Assembly: GCA_963827595.1 (NCBI GenBank)
Contig: CAWHBT010000006.1
Span: 124,001-188,000 of the forward strand
Source: DATEDA01 sp963827595
Lineage (GTDB): Bacteria; Pseudomonadota; Gammaproteobacteria; Burkholderiales; SG8-39
Length of the DNA: 64,000 bases
Reading direction: 5' to 3'
The position numbers were made by a program, and so were the translations under genes. Position 1 is the first letter of the stretch. Each line of letters begins with the position of its first letter. Below, in pieces: positions 42,133 to 50,872 of this stretch. The notes beneath the pieces are model-generated. The model did not search any database, was not told where the DNA came from, and worked only from the letters and a program-made list of their open reading frames with translations.

Positions 42133-42909
42133 TCAGTCCTTCCCGCCGCCCGAGCCGCCGCGCAGCATCGACTGGAACAGCTCGGCCGGCATCGGAAAGA
42201 CGATCGTCGAGCTCTTGTCCCCCGCGATCTGCGTGAGCGTCTGGAGAAAGCGCAGCTGCATCGCCTGCGGCGCCCGCGCGAGCATCTGCGCGGCCTCGAG
42301 CAGCTTCGCCGACGCCTGCAGCTCGCCCTCGGCGTGGATCACCTTTGCCCGCCGCTCCCGCTCGGCCTCGGCCTGCCGCGCGATCGCCCGCACCATCGAC
42401 TCGTTGAGATCGACGTGCTTGATCTCGACGTTGGTGACCTTGATGCCCCACGCGTCGGTCGCGGCGTCGAGGATGCGCTGGATGTCGAGGTTCAGCTTCT
42501 CGCGCTCGGCGAGCAGCTCGTCGAGCTCGTGCTTGCCGAGCACCGCGCGCAGCGTCGTCTGCGCGAGCTGGCTGGTAGCGTTGAGGAAGTTCTCGACCTG
42601 GATGATGGCGCTGCGCGCGTCGACGACGCGGAAGTACACCACCGCGTTCACTTTGACCGAGACGTTGTCGCGGGTGATCACGTCCTGGGGCGGCACGTCG
42701 AGCACCACGACCCGGAGGTCCACCTTCACCATCTGCTGGATGCCGCGGACGACCAGCACCAGCCCCGGCCCCTTCACCTTCCAGAACCGGCCGAGCATGA
42801 ACACGACGCCGCGCTCGTACTCCCGCAGGATGCGGAAGGACGAGAGGATGAACGCCGCGACCGCGATGACGACGACGAGGAGCGTGTAGTTCACGTCGGG
42901 CAGCAGCAT
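42133..42909 (-). CDS. Slipin, SPFH/stomatin-like membrane protein
   Basis: A 258-residue band-7 protein. N-terminal membrane hairpin (LLVVVIAVAAFILSSFRIL), SPFH domain (ERGVVFMLGRFWKVKGPGLV), then coiled-coil (REKLNLDIQRILDAA, RQAEAERERRAKVIHAEGEL). It forms oligomeric membrane microdomains and is processed or controlled by its partner NfeD protease, whose gene precedes it on the same strand by 16 bp. Paired slipin-NfeD operons are common; the role is membrane stress tolerance. Confidence 0.88.
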   Translation of the reverse strand: MLLPDVNYTLLVVVIAVAAFILSSFRILREYERGVVFMLGRFWKVKGPGLVLVVRGIQQMVKVDLRVVVLDVPPQDVITRDNVSVKVNAVVYFRVVDARSAIIQVENFLNATSQLAQTTLRAVLGKHELDELLAEREKLNLDIQRILDAATDAWGIKVTNVEIKHVDLNESMVRAIARQAEAERERRAKVIHAEGELQASAKLLEAAQMLARAPQAMQLRFLQTLTQIAGDKSSTIVFPMPAELFQSMLRGGSGGGKD

Positions 42910-42925
42910 CGCCTCCGGCCTCCGG

Positions 42926-44293
42926 TCAAGACCCCTTGGGGGATTCCCGCTTCACGTCGAGCACCAGCCCGTCGACACCCGTGACCCGCACCCGGCTTCC
43001 CGGAGCGAGCGCCTCGCCGCTGCGGACCCGCCACGTCTCGCCGTGCACCCGCGCCCAGACCTCGTCGCCCGCAGCCTCGATCACCTCGCCCCCCGCCCCC
43101 ATCAGCTCCTCGCGGCCGGTGATGATGGGGCGCGTCCGGGCCTTCGCCGCCATCCCGCCCACAAGGATCATGAACGCGGCCGTCGCAACCGCGATCCCCG
43201 CGATGAGCGGCAGCGGGATCCCGTACCCGGGGATCTCCGTGTCCATCAGGAAGATCGCACCGACGACGAACGCAATGAGCCCCCCGATGCCGAGCGAGCC
43301 GAAGCTCGGGAAGAACACCTCGGCGATCATGAAGCCTACCCCGAGGACGATCAGTGCGAGCCCCGTGTAGTTCACCGGCAGCATCTGGAACGCGAACAGC
43401 GCGAGGAGTAGGCAGATCGCGCCGATCACCCCAGGGAACACGAAGCCCGGGTTCGAGAACTCGAACCAGATGCCGTAGATGCCCAGCATCATCAGGATGA
43501 GCGCGAGGCTCGGGTTGGCGAGCACGGCGAGGAGCTTGGTGCGCCAGTCGGGAACGATGGTCTCGACCTTGGCGCCGGCGACGACGAGCTTCACCGGCTG
43601 CCCGCTGATCGTCACCGTGCGGCCGTTGATCTTGGTGAGCAGTTCATCGACGTCGCGTGCCACGACGTCGATCACGCGCGCGCGCGCCGCCTCGGCGGCG
43701 GACAGGCTCACCGCCTCGCGCACCGCGCGCTCGGCCCACTCGGCGTTCCGGCCGCGCAGCTGGGCGAGGCCACGGATGTAGGCGGCGGCGTCGTTGATCT
43801 GCTTCTTCGTCATCGCGTCGGCCGGCGGTGCGTCGCCCTTTGCGCCGGCCTTGTCCTTGCCCTTTTCATCCCCGCCCGGCGCGGAGGGCATGCCGATCGC
43901 GACCGGCGTGGCGGCCCCGAGGTTGGTCGCCGGGGCCATCGCGGCCACGTGGGCCGCGTACAGAATATAGGTGCCTGCGCTCGCGGCGCGCGCGCCGTTC
44001 GGCGCGACGAATACGGCCACCGGCACCGGCGAGCCCAGGATCTCCTTGATGATCTCGCGCATCGAGGTGTCGAGGCCGCCGGGCGTGTCCATGCGGAGCA
44101 CCGCGAGCGCCGCCTTTCTGTTCGCGGCCTTCTCGAGACCGCGGCGGACATAGTCGGCGGTGGCGGGGCCGATCGGGCCGTCGACCTCGAGGACTACCAC
44201 CGGGCGGTCCGCGACGGCCTGGGCGATCGCCGCGGCGGCGCCGACCGCGAGGGCCGCGAGCGCCGCAATCGTTTGCCAGCTCGTCGGTTTCAT
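42926..44293 (-). CDS. NfeD-family membrane serine protease
   Basis: A 455-residue protein: signal peptide (AALAALAVGAAAAIA), ClpP-class protease domain with Ser nucleophile in RAASAGTYIL and catalytic Lys region, an insertion rich in Lys/Ala (GGDEKGKDKAGAKGDAPPADAM, about 165-187), four membrane segments, and a soluble OB-fold NfeD domain at the end (GEALAPGSRVRVTGVDGLVL). Long NfeD proteins cleave the C-terminus of slipin partners. Start MKPTSWQTIAALA at 44293. Divergent from the lipoprotein gene at 44437. Confidence 0.87.
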   Translation of the reverse strand: MKPTSWQTIAALAALAVGAAAAIAQAVADRPVVVLEVDGPIGPATADYVRRGLEKAANRKAALAVLRMDTPGGLDTSMREIIKEILGSPVPVAVFVAPNGARAASAGTYILYAAHVAAMAPATNLGAATPVAIGMPSAPGGDEKGKDKAGAKGDAPPADAMTKKQINDAAAYIRGLAQLRGRNAEWAERAVREAVSLSAAEAARARVIDVVARDVDELLTKINGRTVTISGQPVKLVVAGAKVETIVPDWRTKLLAVLANPSLALILMMLGIYGIWFEFSNPGFVFPGVIGAICLLLALFAFQMLPVNYTGLALIVLGVGFMIAEVFFPSFGSLGIGGLIAFVVGAIFLMDTEIPGYGIPLPLIAGIAVATAAFMILVGGMAAKARTRPIITGREELMGAGGEVIEAAGDEVWARVHGETWRVRSGEALAPGSRVRVTGVDGLVLDVKRESPKGS

Positions 44294-44436
44294 CACATGA
44301 CCGGTGCAATGGGGCGTGCTTGGGCCATGATACGCCCGCGTCCATCGAACCGCCGACAGCGGCGCGGAAACGCGCCCCGGCGTTCGCCCGATCGCGGATA
44401 ATGGTCGCCGTTCACCGACGTTCACCCGGAGGGACC

Positions 44437-45147
44437 ATGCGCCATCTCCTTCCAACCCCACTCGCACCGTGGACCCGCCGCCGCGCCCTGCAAGGACTCG
44501 GGGCAGGCGCCCTCGGCGCGCTCTTCGGCGGGTGTGCCCCGCTGCCGCAGCTGCCTCCGCGACCGCTCGATCGCGCCCTCGCGCCTCGGGTCGGCGACAC
44601 CTGGCGCTATCAGTTCACGAGCGCCTGGCGGAACGTGCCGCCGCGGATGCTCGACGTGCGGGTCACGGAGGTGACCGACGCTGGCGTGCGCGACCGGATG
44701 TCCGTCGAAGCGGATTCCGCGGGCGACGAGCGGCAGTTCGACTCGGCACTGGTGATCGTGGCGCGGCCGCTGTCGGGGATCCTGGTGAACGAGTTCTCGC
44801 CCTACCAGACGGCGTTCGGGGGCTTGCCCGTGGGCGGCAGCTTTCCCGTCACCCTGCCGCAGCCCTCCTGGGGAACGCAGTGGACGACGACCGCGACGCT
44901 CCGCGGGACGGAGCGATTGACCCTGCCCGCGGGAAGCTTCGATGCGGCCCGGGTGGACATCCTCGGGACGCGGCTCTTCATCCGCGGGCAGATGGACGAC
45001 GCGATCGATCCGGTCCGGCTCTACTCCACAGTCTGGTACGCCCCGGCGGCAAAGCGCGTCGTGCAGGCGACGCGCCAGACCCAGGCCGCAGGGCTCAACA
45101 TCCTGGAGCGCGATCAGTACCAGCTCGTCTCGCAGCGGCTCGGCTGA
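44437..45147 (+). CDS. Putative lipoprotein, unknown function (paralogue of the next gene)
   Basis: A 236-residue protein with a twin-arginine-like signal (TRRRALQGLGAGALGALF) and a lipobox-like GGC. The body has GDTWRYQFTS, LPAGSFDAARVDI and TVWYAPAAKRV, motifs shared with the convergent gene at 45161. The pattern suggests an all-beta domain exposed on the inner membrane's periplasmic face or outer membrane. No known family recognised with confidence. ATG 44437 follows CCGGAGGG. GATAAT at about 44397 may be its -10 box. Confidence 0.65.
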   Translation: MRHLLPTPLAPWTRRRALQGLGAGALGALFGGCAPLPQLPPRPLDRALAPRVGDTWRYQFTSAWRNVPPRMLDVRVTEVTDAGVRDRMSVEADSAGDERQFDSALVIVARPLSGILVNEFSPYQTAFGGLPVGGSFPVTLPQPSWGTQWTTTATLRGTERLTLPAGSFDAARVDILGTRLFIRGQMDDAIDPVRLYSTVWYAPAAKRVVQATRQTQAAGLNILERDQYQLVSQRLG

Positions 45148-45160
45148 GCGGACCGGCCGC

Positions 45161-45881
45161 TCACGGCCGCACGCTGAAAGAGGTCAGCTCGAGGACGCTG
45201 TCGTTGATGAGCCGAGCGTCGTCGTAGAAATCCTGGCGGTGCAGGAGCGCGACGTTCCGGACCTCCGGCACGTACCACACCGTCTCGCGGCTGGTGCCGC
45301 GCACGCTCGCCGCGGCGACATCGTGCCACACGGTCGTCACATCGATTCTCAGCGCGGTGAACGTCCCGGCGGGAACCGTGATGCGCTCCCATCCCACGAC
45401 GGTGCCCTTCACGGACTCGCGCACGGTGCTGTAGCGCTGGACCGGCGTCTCCCGCTTGACGACCTCGCTTTGCCAGGTCTTGCCGACCGCCAGGGGGAAC
45501 GAGAAGCGCTGGAACGCCGGCTGGAAGTCCACATTGCCGATCCGGAGCGGATTCAGTTCGCGGTCGTAGCGCGCGCTCGTCGGACCGCCGCTCTGCCACT
45601 CCTCGGCGACCTGATAGCCCTCGCCGGTGACCCCGGTGACCTGACCTCGGACCTGATTGCTGACCAGGCCGGTCATGGTTTCGCGCCGCGTGTACGACCA
45701 TTCGTCTCCTGCGCGCAGGGTGGGCGCCGGGACCTGCGCCGGCATGCCCGCCGCCGGCACGGGCTGGATGGCCGCGTCGCGCAGCACGGAGTATTGGGCG
45801 CATCCGGCGAGCGCGGAGGCGAGGAGCAGCGCTCCAAGAAGCGTCCGCGGAAGAACTGGCGAGAAAGTCGCGCTAAGCCAT
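45161..45881 (-). pseudogene. Putative lipoprotein paralogue, +1 frameshift at the 5' end
   Basis: The frame gives a lipoprotein (LPRTLLGALLLASALAGC lipobox, then LRAGDEWSYTRRE, VPAGTFTALRIDV and TVWYVPEVRNV), a diverged relative of the gene at 44437. No ATG, GTG or TTG occurs in frame before the signal. An ATG at 45879-45881 is one base out of frame: removing a G yields MLSATFSPVLPRTLLG, a normal start. The span is 3n+1 bases, as in the three other frameshifted genes of the window. The gene is convergent with its paralogue (13 bp apart). Confidence 0.6.
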
Positions 45882-45921
45882 GGGAACCCCGCCGTCCGGC
45901 CGCGGTTGGCGCGCGTCGCCG

Positions 45922-46827
45922 TCAGCGCGGCGCGCGCACGAAGTCGAGGAGCGCGCGGCCGAGCGCGTCCTCGGCGGTGTTGAAGTGCGTGACGAGGGAA
46001 AGGTGGTTGTGCCCGGCAAGCCGCATGATCGGCGGCGCGCGTCGCTTCACGATCGCCAGCCGGTGGAAGAGCTCCGCGCAGTAGACATCGATCAGCGGGT
46101 TCTCGTACTCTGCGATCGCGATGAAGGTCGGCACCGACGCGGCCGAGACATGGTTGACCGCGGAGCCCTCCTCCATCACCGCCGGATCGGTGCCGTAGTA
46201 GGCCTCCACCTTGCGCGCGTTCGGGTTCTCCGGAAGGTTGTCGGCCCGGACCCGGCCGCTCACGACGATCACGCCCGCGATTCCCGGGCCGGCGGGGGGC
46301 TGGAGACGCTTGTTGTAAGCATAGGCGGCGGCGTGCGCCGCGCCCGCCGACTGCCCCATCAGGAAGATCCGCTCGGGGTCGCCGCCGAACCGCGCCACGT
46401 TCTCCCGCAGCCACGCGACGGCGAGACTGACGTCCTCCGCGCACGCGGGATACTTGAACTCGGGCGCGAGACGGAACTCGAGGTTGATCCCGAGCACACC
46501 GTGCCGGGCGAAGTAGGTCAGGACGTTGCCATAGACCTCGGGCGTGCGGCGTTTTTCCCCGTCGACGAAGGCGCCGCCGTGGAGGAAGACCACGACGGGC
46601 GCGTTCGCGGCGCCGCGCGGCTGATGGACGTCGAGGGTCTGCCGCGGATGCGCGCCATAGGCGAGGTCGAGCGTGAACGCGACGCCCTCCTTGGGCGCCG
46701 TCGCCAGGACCGGCGTGAAGCCCTCCACCATGAGCTTCACGTGCCTGGGGATGTCCGTGCCCCAGCGCGGGCCGATTTCCGCCATCAGCTCGCGCAGCGC
46801 GTCGGGTATCGCCGGTTCCTGGGCCAT
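45922..46827 (-). CDS. Alpha/beta hydrolase, HSL-type esterase
   Basis: A 301-residue esterase of the hormone-sensitive-lipase-like group: oxyanion HGGAFVDGEK, nucleophile GQSAGAAHAA, and a C-terminal histidine in AGHNHLSL. No signal peptide. It should hydrolyse short acyl esters. Start MAQEPAIPDALRE at 46827; the longer frame reads through the noncoding strand of the SAM hydrolase gene upstream and is not real. It follows the SAM hydrolase by 47 bp on the same strand. Confidence 0.8.
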   Translation of the reverse strand: MAQEPAIPDALRELMAEIGPRWGTDIPRHVKLMVEGFTPVLATAPKEGVAFTLDLAYGAHPRQTLDVHQPRGAANAPVVVFLHGGAFVDGEKRRTPEVYGNVLTYFARHGVLGINLEFRLAPEFKYPACAEDVSLAVAWLRENVARFGGDPERIFLMGQSAGAAHAAAYAYNKRLQPPAGPGIAGVIVVSGRVRADNLPENPNARKVEAYYGTDPAVMEEGSAVNHVSAASVPTFIAIAEYENPLIDVYCAELFHRLAIVKRRAPPIMRLAGHNHLSLVTHFNTAEDALGRALLDFVRAPR

Positions 46828-46874
46828 GCAGCGCTCCGCTCCGAGTTCGTTCGCTGCGAGGATACCGCGACGGG

Positions 46875-47603
46875 TCAGCGCCAGGAGATCGACGCGCCGA
46901 CCGCTAGTCCGAGTTCGCGCGCGGCGTCGCCCTGGTTGACCGCGATCTCGACGAGGCCACTCGAGTTCTCGTACCAGAACGCCGTCCCGGCGGCAGCCTC
47001 GGCGAACACCCGGGCGTAGGGCATCTCGCGTCCGTTCGCGACCAGCCGGCGTGCCGCCGGCACGTCGCGCGCCCGGATGCCGGTGAACGCATTGCCGAAA
47101 TGGTCGATGTAGATCACCTCGGCGAGGTCGCCGCCGCCGAACCGCACCGCGAGCTCCGTGGCGGGCGCGACGTCGCGGTTGGGGAAGTCCCCGGTCGCGA
47201 CCGCGGCGGCGATCGGCGCGAACACGTCGCGGCCGTGAAACGAGGGGGACGCGTCGGGCGAGGGCGCCGTGATCCGCCACACCGACGTCGCGGCCGCGCG
47301 CGCCGCGGCCACCGAGAACAGCCCGTTGTCGGGGCCGACATACCATCGGCCGTCCGCGCGGAGGACGACGGCGCCGCGTTCGGAGCCGACTCCGGGATCG
47401 ACCACGCCGAGGAAGACGTGCCCGTGGGGCAGGTCGCGAGCGAGGGCGGCGAGGAGGTGTGCGGCGGCACGGACGTTGAACGGCGGCGCCTCGTGCAGGA
47501 GATGGATCACCCGCACGCCCGGCGCGTGGCGATCGAGCACCGCCTCGACCTGCCCGACGTAGAGGTCGTTCGACCCGAAATCGGTGAAGAGCAGAATCGC
47601 CAC
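46875..47603 (-). CDS. SAM hydroxide adenosyltransferase (DUF62 family)
   Basis: A 242-residue protein of the fluorinase/chlorinase superfamily. N-terminal LLFTDFGSNDLYVGQ and VVDPGVGSERGAVVL (with the Asp-Arg pair of the hydrolase type) and FHGRDVFAPIAAAVATG with the active-site histidine. The Asp-Arg-His set is that of enzymes splitting S-adenosyl-L-methionine with water into adenosine and methionine, not of halogenases. It lies just past the terminator of the ribosomal operon. Confidence 0.82.
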   Translation of the reverse strand: MAILLFTDFGSNDLYVGQVEAVLDRHAPGVRVIHLLHEAPPFNVRAAAHLLAALARDLPHGHVFLGVVDPGVGSERGAVVLRADGRWYVGPDNGLFSVAAARAAATSVWRITAPSPDASPSFHGRDVFAPIAAAVATGDFPNRDVAPATELAVRFGGGDLAEVIYIDHFGNAFTGIRARDVPAARRLVANGREMPYARVFAEAAAGTAFWYENSSGLVEIAVNQGDAARELGLAVGASISWR

Positions 47604-47630
47604 TGGCCAAATTCTAGGCTGGTGCGAATG

Positions 47631-47654
47631 AAAAGGCCGGGGGTCTCCCGGCCT
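47631..47654 (-). terminator. Rho-independent terminator of the ribosomal (alpha) operon
   Basis: On the minus strand GGCCGGG (47647-47653) and CCCGGCC (47635-47641) form a 7-bp stem with a 5-nt loop, followed by TTTTCATT. It lies 27 bp after the rplQ stop. Confidence 0.8.
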
Positions 47655-47680
47655 GTTCCGTTCGCGCGCGACGTCCCGCG

Positions 47681-48313
47681 TCAGCGCTTCGCCTTGCCCC
47701 TGCCCCCGCCCTTCGTCTTGGTCTTGGTCTTGGCCTTGGCCTTGGCCTTAGCCTTGGCGTCGCCCTCGACCTTGGTCTTCGCCCTGGGTTTCACCCGCTT
47801 CGTGGCCTTCTTCGGGGCCTTTTTCTCGGTGTCCCGGTCGGCTTTCTTCTCGGCCGGCTTCTCGGCCCGCTTCTCTGCCTTCTCCTTCTTCTCTGCTTGC
47901 TTGTCGGCCTTCTTCGCGGCGGCCTTGGCGGCGGCGTCCTCTTCCCCGGTCGGCTCGGGGCGGTCCATCAGCTCCACGAGCGCCATCGGCGCGTTGTCGC
48001 CGACGCGGAACCCGAATTTCAGGATCCGGAGATACCCGCCGGGCCGGTTGGCGTAGCGGGGGCCGAGCTCGTCGAAGAGCTTCGCGACGATGTCGCGATC
48101 GCGGAGGCGGTTGAACGCGAGCCGGCGGTTGGCGAGCGAGGGCTCCTTCCCGAGCGTGATCATCGGCTCGACCACGCGGCGGAGCTCCTTCGCCTTGGGA
48201 ACCGTGGTCTTGATCAGCTCGTGCCGCAGCAGCGAGTTGGTCATGTTCCGCAGCATCGCGAGGCGATGGGTCGACGTGCGGTTGAGCTTCCTGAGTCCGT
48301 GGACGTGGCGCAT
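47681..48313 (-). CDS. rplQ: 50S ribosomal protein bL17 with long basic C-terminal tail
   Basis: A 210-residue protein. Residues 1-~125 are a normal bL17 (MRHVHGLRKLNRTSTHRLAM, MITLGKEPSLANRRLAF, YLRILKFGFRVGDNAPMALVELM). The remaining ~85 residues are a Lys/Ala/Glu-rich tail (KKADKQAEKKEKAEKRAEK and more), absent from the ~130-residue standard protein. It is assembled near the exit tunnel, so the tail would be exposed. The gene comes 34 bp after the oxygenase gene that separates it from rpoA. Confidence 0.93.
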   Translation of the reverse strand: MRHVHGLRKLNRTSTHRLAMLRNMTNSLLRHELIKTTVPKAKELRRVVEPMITLGKEPSLANRRLAFNRLRDRDIVAKLFDELGPRYANRPGGYLRILKFGFRVGDNAPMALVELMDRPEPTGEEDAAAKAAAKKADKQAEKKEKAEKRAEKPAEKKADRDTEKKAPKKATKRVKPRAKTKVEGDAKAKAKAKAKTKTKTKGGGRGKAKR

Positions 48314-48347
48314 CGATCTCTCTTCAGCAGTTCACTCGCCGGCGCGA

Positions 48348-49184
48348 CTATGCGGCCTGCGCCTGCGGATTGAACACCCGCAGCTCGTCGACCAGCTCCC
48401 GGTTGGCGTGCTCGGGCTTCGCGTACCAGATGTTCAGCAGGGAATCGCGCACACCGCAGCCCTTGCGCAGCTCGGAGCGCCCGTGCCAGCTCCTCACCTG
48501 CAGGGTGTTGAACACCACGAACGCATAGCCGCTGTTGGGCGAGAACGGCATCCGCCGGACCATCTCGAAGCCCTTGAACTCGCGCGACCACCTGGCGGGG
48601 TTCAGGCTCAGCCGGTAGAACTCGGTGCCAAGGTCGGCCTGGGTCTCGTCCGGAGCGAGCGAGATCTGCATGGTGACGACTTTCTTGCGCGTATCCGGAT
48701 GCGGCTTGATGCTGTAGCCCTCGGTCTCGCGGTAGAGCTCGGGGAGCGCAAACCCGTCGAGCCCGCTCGCCTCGCCCGGATCGCAGCCGAATCGCAGCGC
48801 CAGCGCCGCGGCGAACTTCTCGAAGGCCGCCCGCTTCAGCTCCACGGCTCCGAGCGCGCTGCGGACGCTGAACCAGAATGTCTGCTCCGCGGGCGGGAGG
48901 CGCCGCAGCGATTCGCCGTCGAAGCGCACGCGCCCGCGGTTCTTGTACCCGTGCGCGAACGCCTCGTAGTGCTCCGCGGGCAGAGGCCGGCTCACCATCT
49001 CCGCGTACACCTCCGGCGGGAGGAACGAATGCACCGCGATGTGCGGGAACGGATCATTCTCCACCCGCGTCCCGGCGATCGCGCCGACCGTGTGGTCGAC
49101 GACCCGCTGCCGCAAGCCGCGGTCGAGCGGATAGGGAAGCGCCCCGCCCGCCGACCGCGAGGCGGTGTCTGCCGCAGTGCTCAC
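48348..49184 (-). CDS. 2-oxoglutarate/Fe(II)-dependent oxygenase inside the ribosomal operon
   Basis: A 278-residue protein. The facial triad is His162 and Asp164 (PHPD) with distal His234 (SWHG) and the 2-oxoglutarate-binding Arg246, 12 residues after it (GVRDSLL). The stretch KKVVTMQISLAPDE followed by LGTEFYRL is typical of the oxygenases often found beside sugar or polysaccharide genes. The GTG start (49182-49184) overlaps the rpoA stop as GTGA, so it is translationally coupled; rplQ follows 34 bp later. Its expression is thus tied to RNA polymerase and ribosome synthesis. A target such as a ribosomal protein, RNA polymerase or a sugar is open. No signal peptide. Confidence 0.8.
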   Translation of the reverse strand: MSTAADTASRSAGGALPYPLDRGLRQRVVDHTVGAIAGTRVENDPFPHIAVHSFLPPEVYAEMVSRPLPAEHYEAFAHGYKNRGRVRFDGESLRRLPPAEQTFWFSVRSALGAVELKRAAFEKFAAALALRFGCDPGEASGLDGFALPELYRETEGYSIKPHPDTRKKVVTMQISLAPDETQADLGTEFYRLSLNPARWSREFKGFEMVRRMPFSPNSGYAFVVFNTLQVRSWHGRSELRKGCGVRDSLLNIWYAKPEHANRELVDELRVFNPQAQAA

Positions 49185-50170
49185 GGCGTCAGCTTCTCCA
49201 GTCCCGCGGGCGGCCAGTTCTCGAGCTTCATGCCGAGCGTGAGGCCGCGTGCGGCGAGCACTTCCTTGATCTCGTTCAGCGACTTGCGCCCGAGGTTGGG
49301 CGTCTTCAGGAGCTCGGTCTCGGTGCGCTGGATGAGGTCGCCGATGTAGTAGATGTTCTCGGCCTTGAGGCAGTTGGCCGAGCGCACCGTGAGCTCGAGA
49401 TCGTCTACCGGGCGCAGCAGGATCGGGTCGATCGGCGGGGCCTTCGCGACCGGCTCGATGACGCTCGGGCCGGTTTCCTTGATGTCGGCGAACACGTTGA
49501 GCTGGTCGACGAGGATCCGCGCCGCGTGCTTGATCGCCTCCTCCGGCTCGATGACGCCGTTGGTCTCGATGTCGATGATCAGCTTGTCGAGGTCGGTCCG
49601 CTGCTCGACGCGCGCGCTCTCGACCTGGTAGCTCACCCGCTTCACGGGCGAGAACGACGCGTCGAGGATGATCTTGCCGATCCCCTTCGACTCCTCGGGG
49701 ACTACCCGCAGGTTGCCGGGCTGGTAGCCGCGCCCGCGCTCGACCTTGATCGTCATCTCGAGCTTGCCGCCCGGCGACAGATGGGCGATGACGTGCTCGA
49801 GGTTGATGATCTCGACGTCGTGGGTGCTTTCGATGTCGGCCGCGGTGACGAGGCCCTCGCCCCGCTTGTTGAGCCGCAGGGTCGCCTCGTTGCCGCTGTG
49901 GAGCTTGAGCACCACGCCCTTGAGGTTGAGCAGGATGTCGACCACGTCTTCCTGCACCCCCTCGATCGTGGAGTACTCGTGGAGCACCCCCGAGATCTGC
50001 ACCTCGGTAGGCGCGAAGCCGGGCATCGACGAGAGGAGCACGCGCCGCAGCGCGTTGCCGAGGGTGTGGCCGTAGCCCCGCTCGAACGGCTCCATGGTGA
50101 CCTTCGCGTGGTAGGGCGCGACCGGCTGGACGTCGATGATTCGCGGCTTGAGGAAGGCGGTGCTTTGCAT
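49181..50170 (-). CDS. rpoA: DNA-directed RNA polymerase subunit alpha
   Basis: A 329-residue alpha subunit, normal length. N-terminal dimerisation domain (ERGYGHTLGNALRRVLLSSM) and C-terminal domain (DDLELTVRSANCLKAENIYYIGDLIQRTE), ending GMKLENWPPAGLEKLTP, a proteobacterial form. ATG 50168-50170 (MQSTAFLKP). 63 bp after rpsD. Its stop overlaps the start of the oxygenase gene instead of being followed directly by rplQ as in most Proteobacteria. Confidence 0.97.
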   Translation of the reverse strand: MQSTAFLKPRIIDVQPVAPYHAKVTMEPFERGYGHTLGNALRRVLLSSMPGFAPTEVQISGVLHEYSTIEGVQEDVVDILLNLKGVVLKLHSGNEATLRLNKRGEGLVTAADIESTHDVEIINLEHVIAHLSPGGKLEMTIKVERGRGYQPGNLRVVPEESKGIGKIILDASFSPVKRVSYQVESARVEQRTDLDKLIIDIETNGVIEPEEAIKHAARILVDQLNVFADIKETGPSVIEPVAKAPPIDPILLRPVDDLELTVRSANCLKAENIYYIGDLIQRTETELLKTPNLGRKSLNEIKEVLAARGLTLGMKLENWPPAGLEKLTP

Positions 50171-50233
50171 GCGGGTGTCCCGTCCTGTAACGGTGCCTGA
50201 AATGAGTATGTCGTCCCGGAGTTGCAGCATCGG

Positions 50234-50860
50234 CTACTTCGAGTACAGCTCGACCACGAGGTGCTCGTTGATGCTCGCCGGCAGCTCCGAGCGCTGCGGG
50301 AGCGCCTTGAATTTGCCCTTGAGGCCCTTGGCGTCGACCTCGAGCCACTCCGGGATGCCGCGCGACTCCGCGGCCTCCGCGGCGGCCTTGACGCGAAGCT
50401 GCGACTTCGCCTTCTCGGCGACCTCGACGGTGTCGCCGGGCCGCACGAGGTACGACGGGATGTTCACGCGCTTGCCGTTCACCAGGATGCCGTTGTGGCG
50501 CACCACCTGCCGCGCTTCGGAGCGGCTTGCGCCGAAGCCCATGCGGTAGACGATCGCGTCGAGTCGCGACTCCAGGAGCTGGAGCAGCGTCTCGCCGGTG
50601 ATGCCCTTGCGGCGGTCGGCTTCCGCGTAGATCTTGCGGAACTGCCGCTCGAGCACGCCGTACTGGCGGCGGACCTTCTGCTTCTCGCGCAGCTGCGTGG
50701 CGTAGTCCGAGCGTCGCGCCGAGCGCTGGCCGTGCTGGCCGGGCGCGTAGCTGCGCCGCTCGATCGCGCATTTGTCGGTGAAGCACTTCTCGCCTTTGAG
50801 GAAGAGCTTCTCCCCCTCCCGGCGGCACTGCCGGCACTTTGGGTCCAGGTTGCGGGCCAC
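50234..50860 (-). CDS. rpsD: 30S ribosomal protein uS4
   Basis: A 208-residue uS4 with the S4 RNA-binding domain (RLDAIVYRMGFGASRSEARQ) and the zinc-type N-terminus C-x2-C ... C (CRQCRREGEKLFLKGEKC region), in the cysteine-rich form. Primary 16S rRNA binder and in many bacteria the repressor of the alpha operon. 12 bp after rpsK, 63 bp before rpoA. Confidence 0.97.
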   Translation of the reverse strand: MARNLDPKCRQCRREGEKLFLKGEKCFTDKCAIERRSYAPGQHGQRSARRSDYATQLREKQKVRRQYGVLERQFRKIYAEADRRKGITGETLLQLLESRLDAIVYRMGFGASRSEARQVVRHNGILVNGKRVNIPSYLVRPGDTVEVAEKAKSQLRVKAAAEAAESRGIPEWLEVDAKGLKGKFKALPQRSELPASINEHLVVELYSK

Positions 50861-50872
50861 TTGGTTGTGCTC

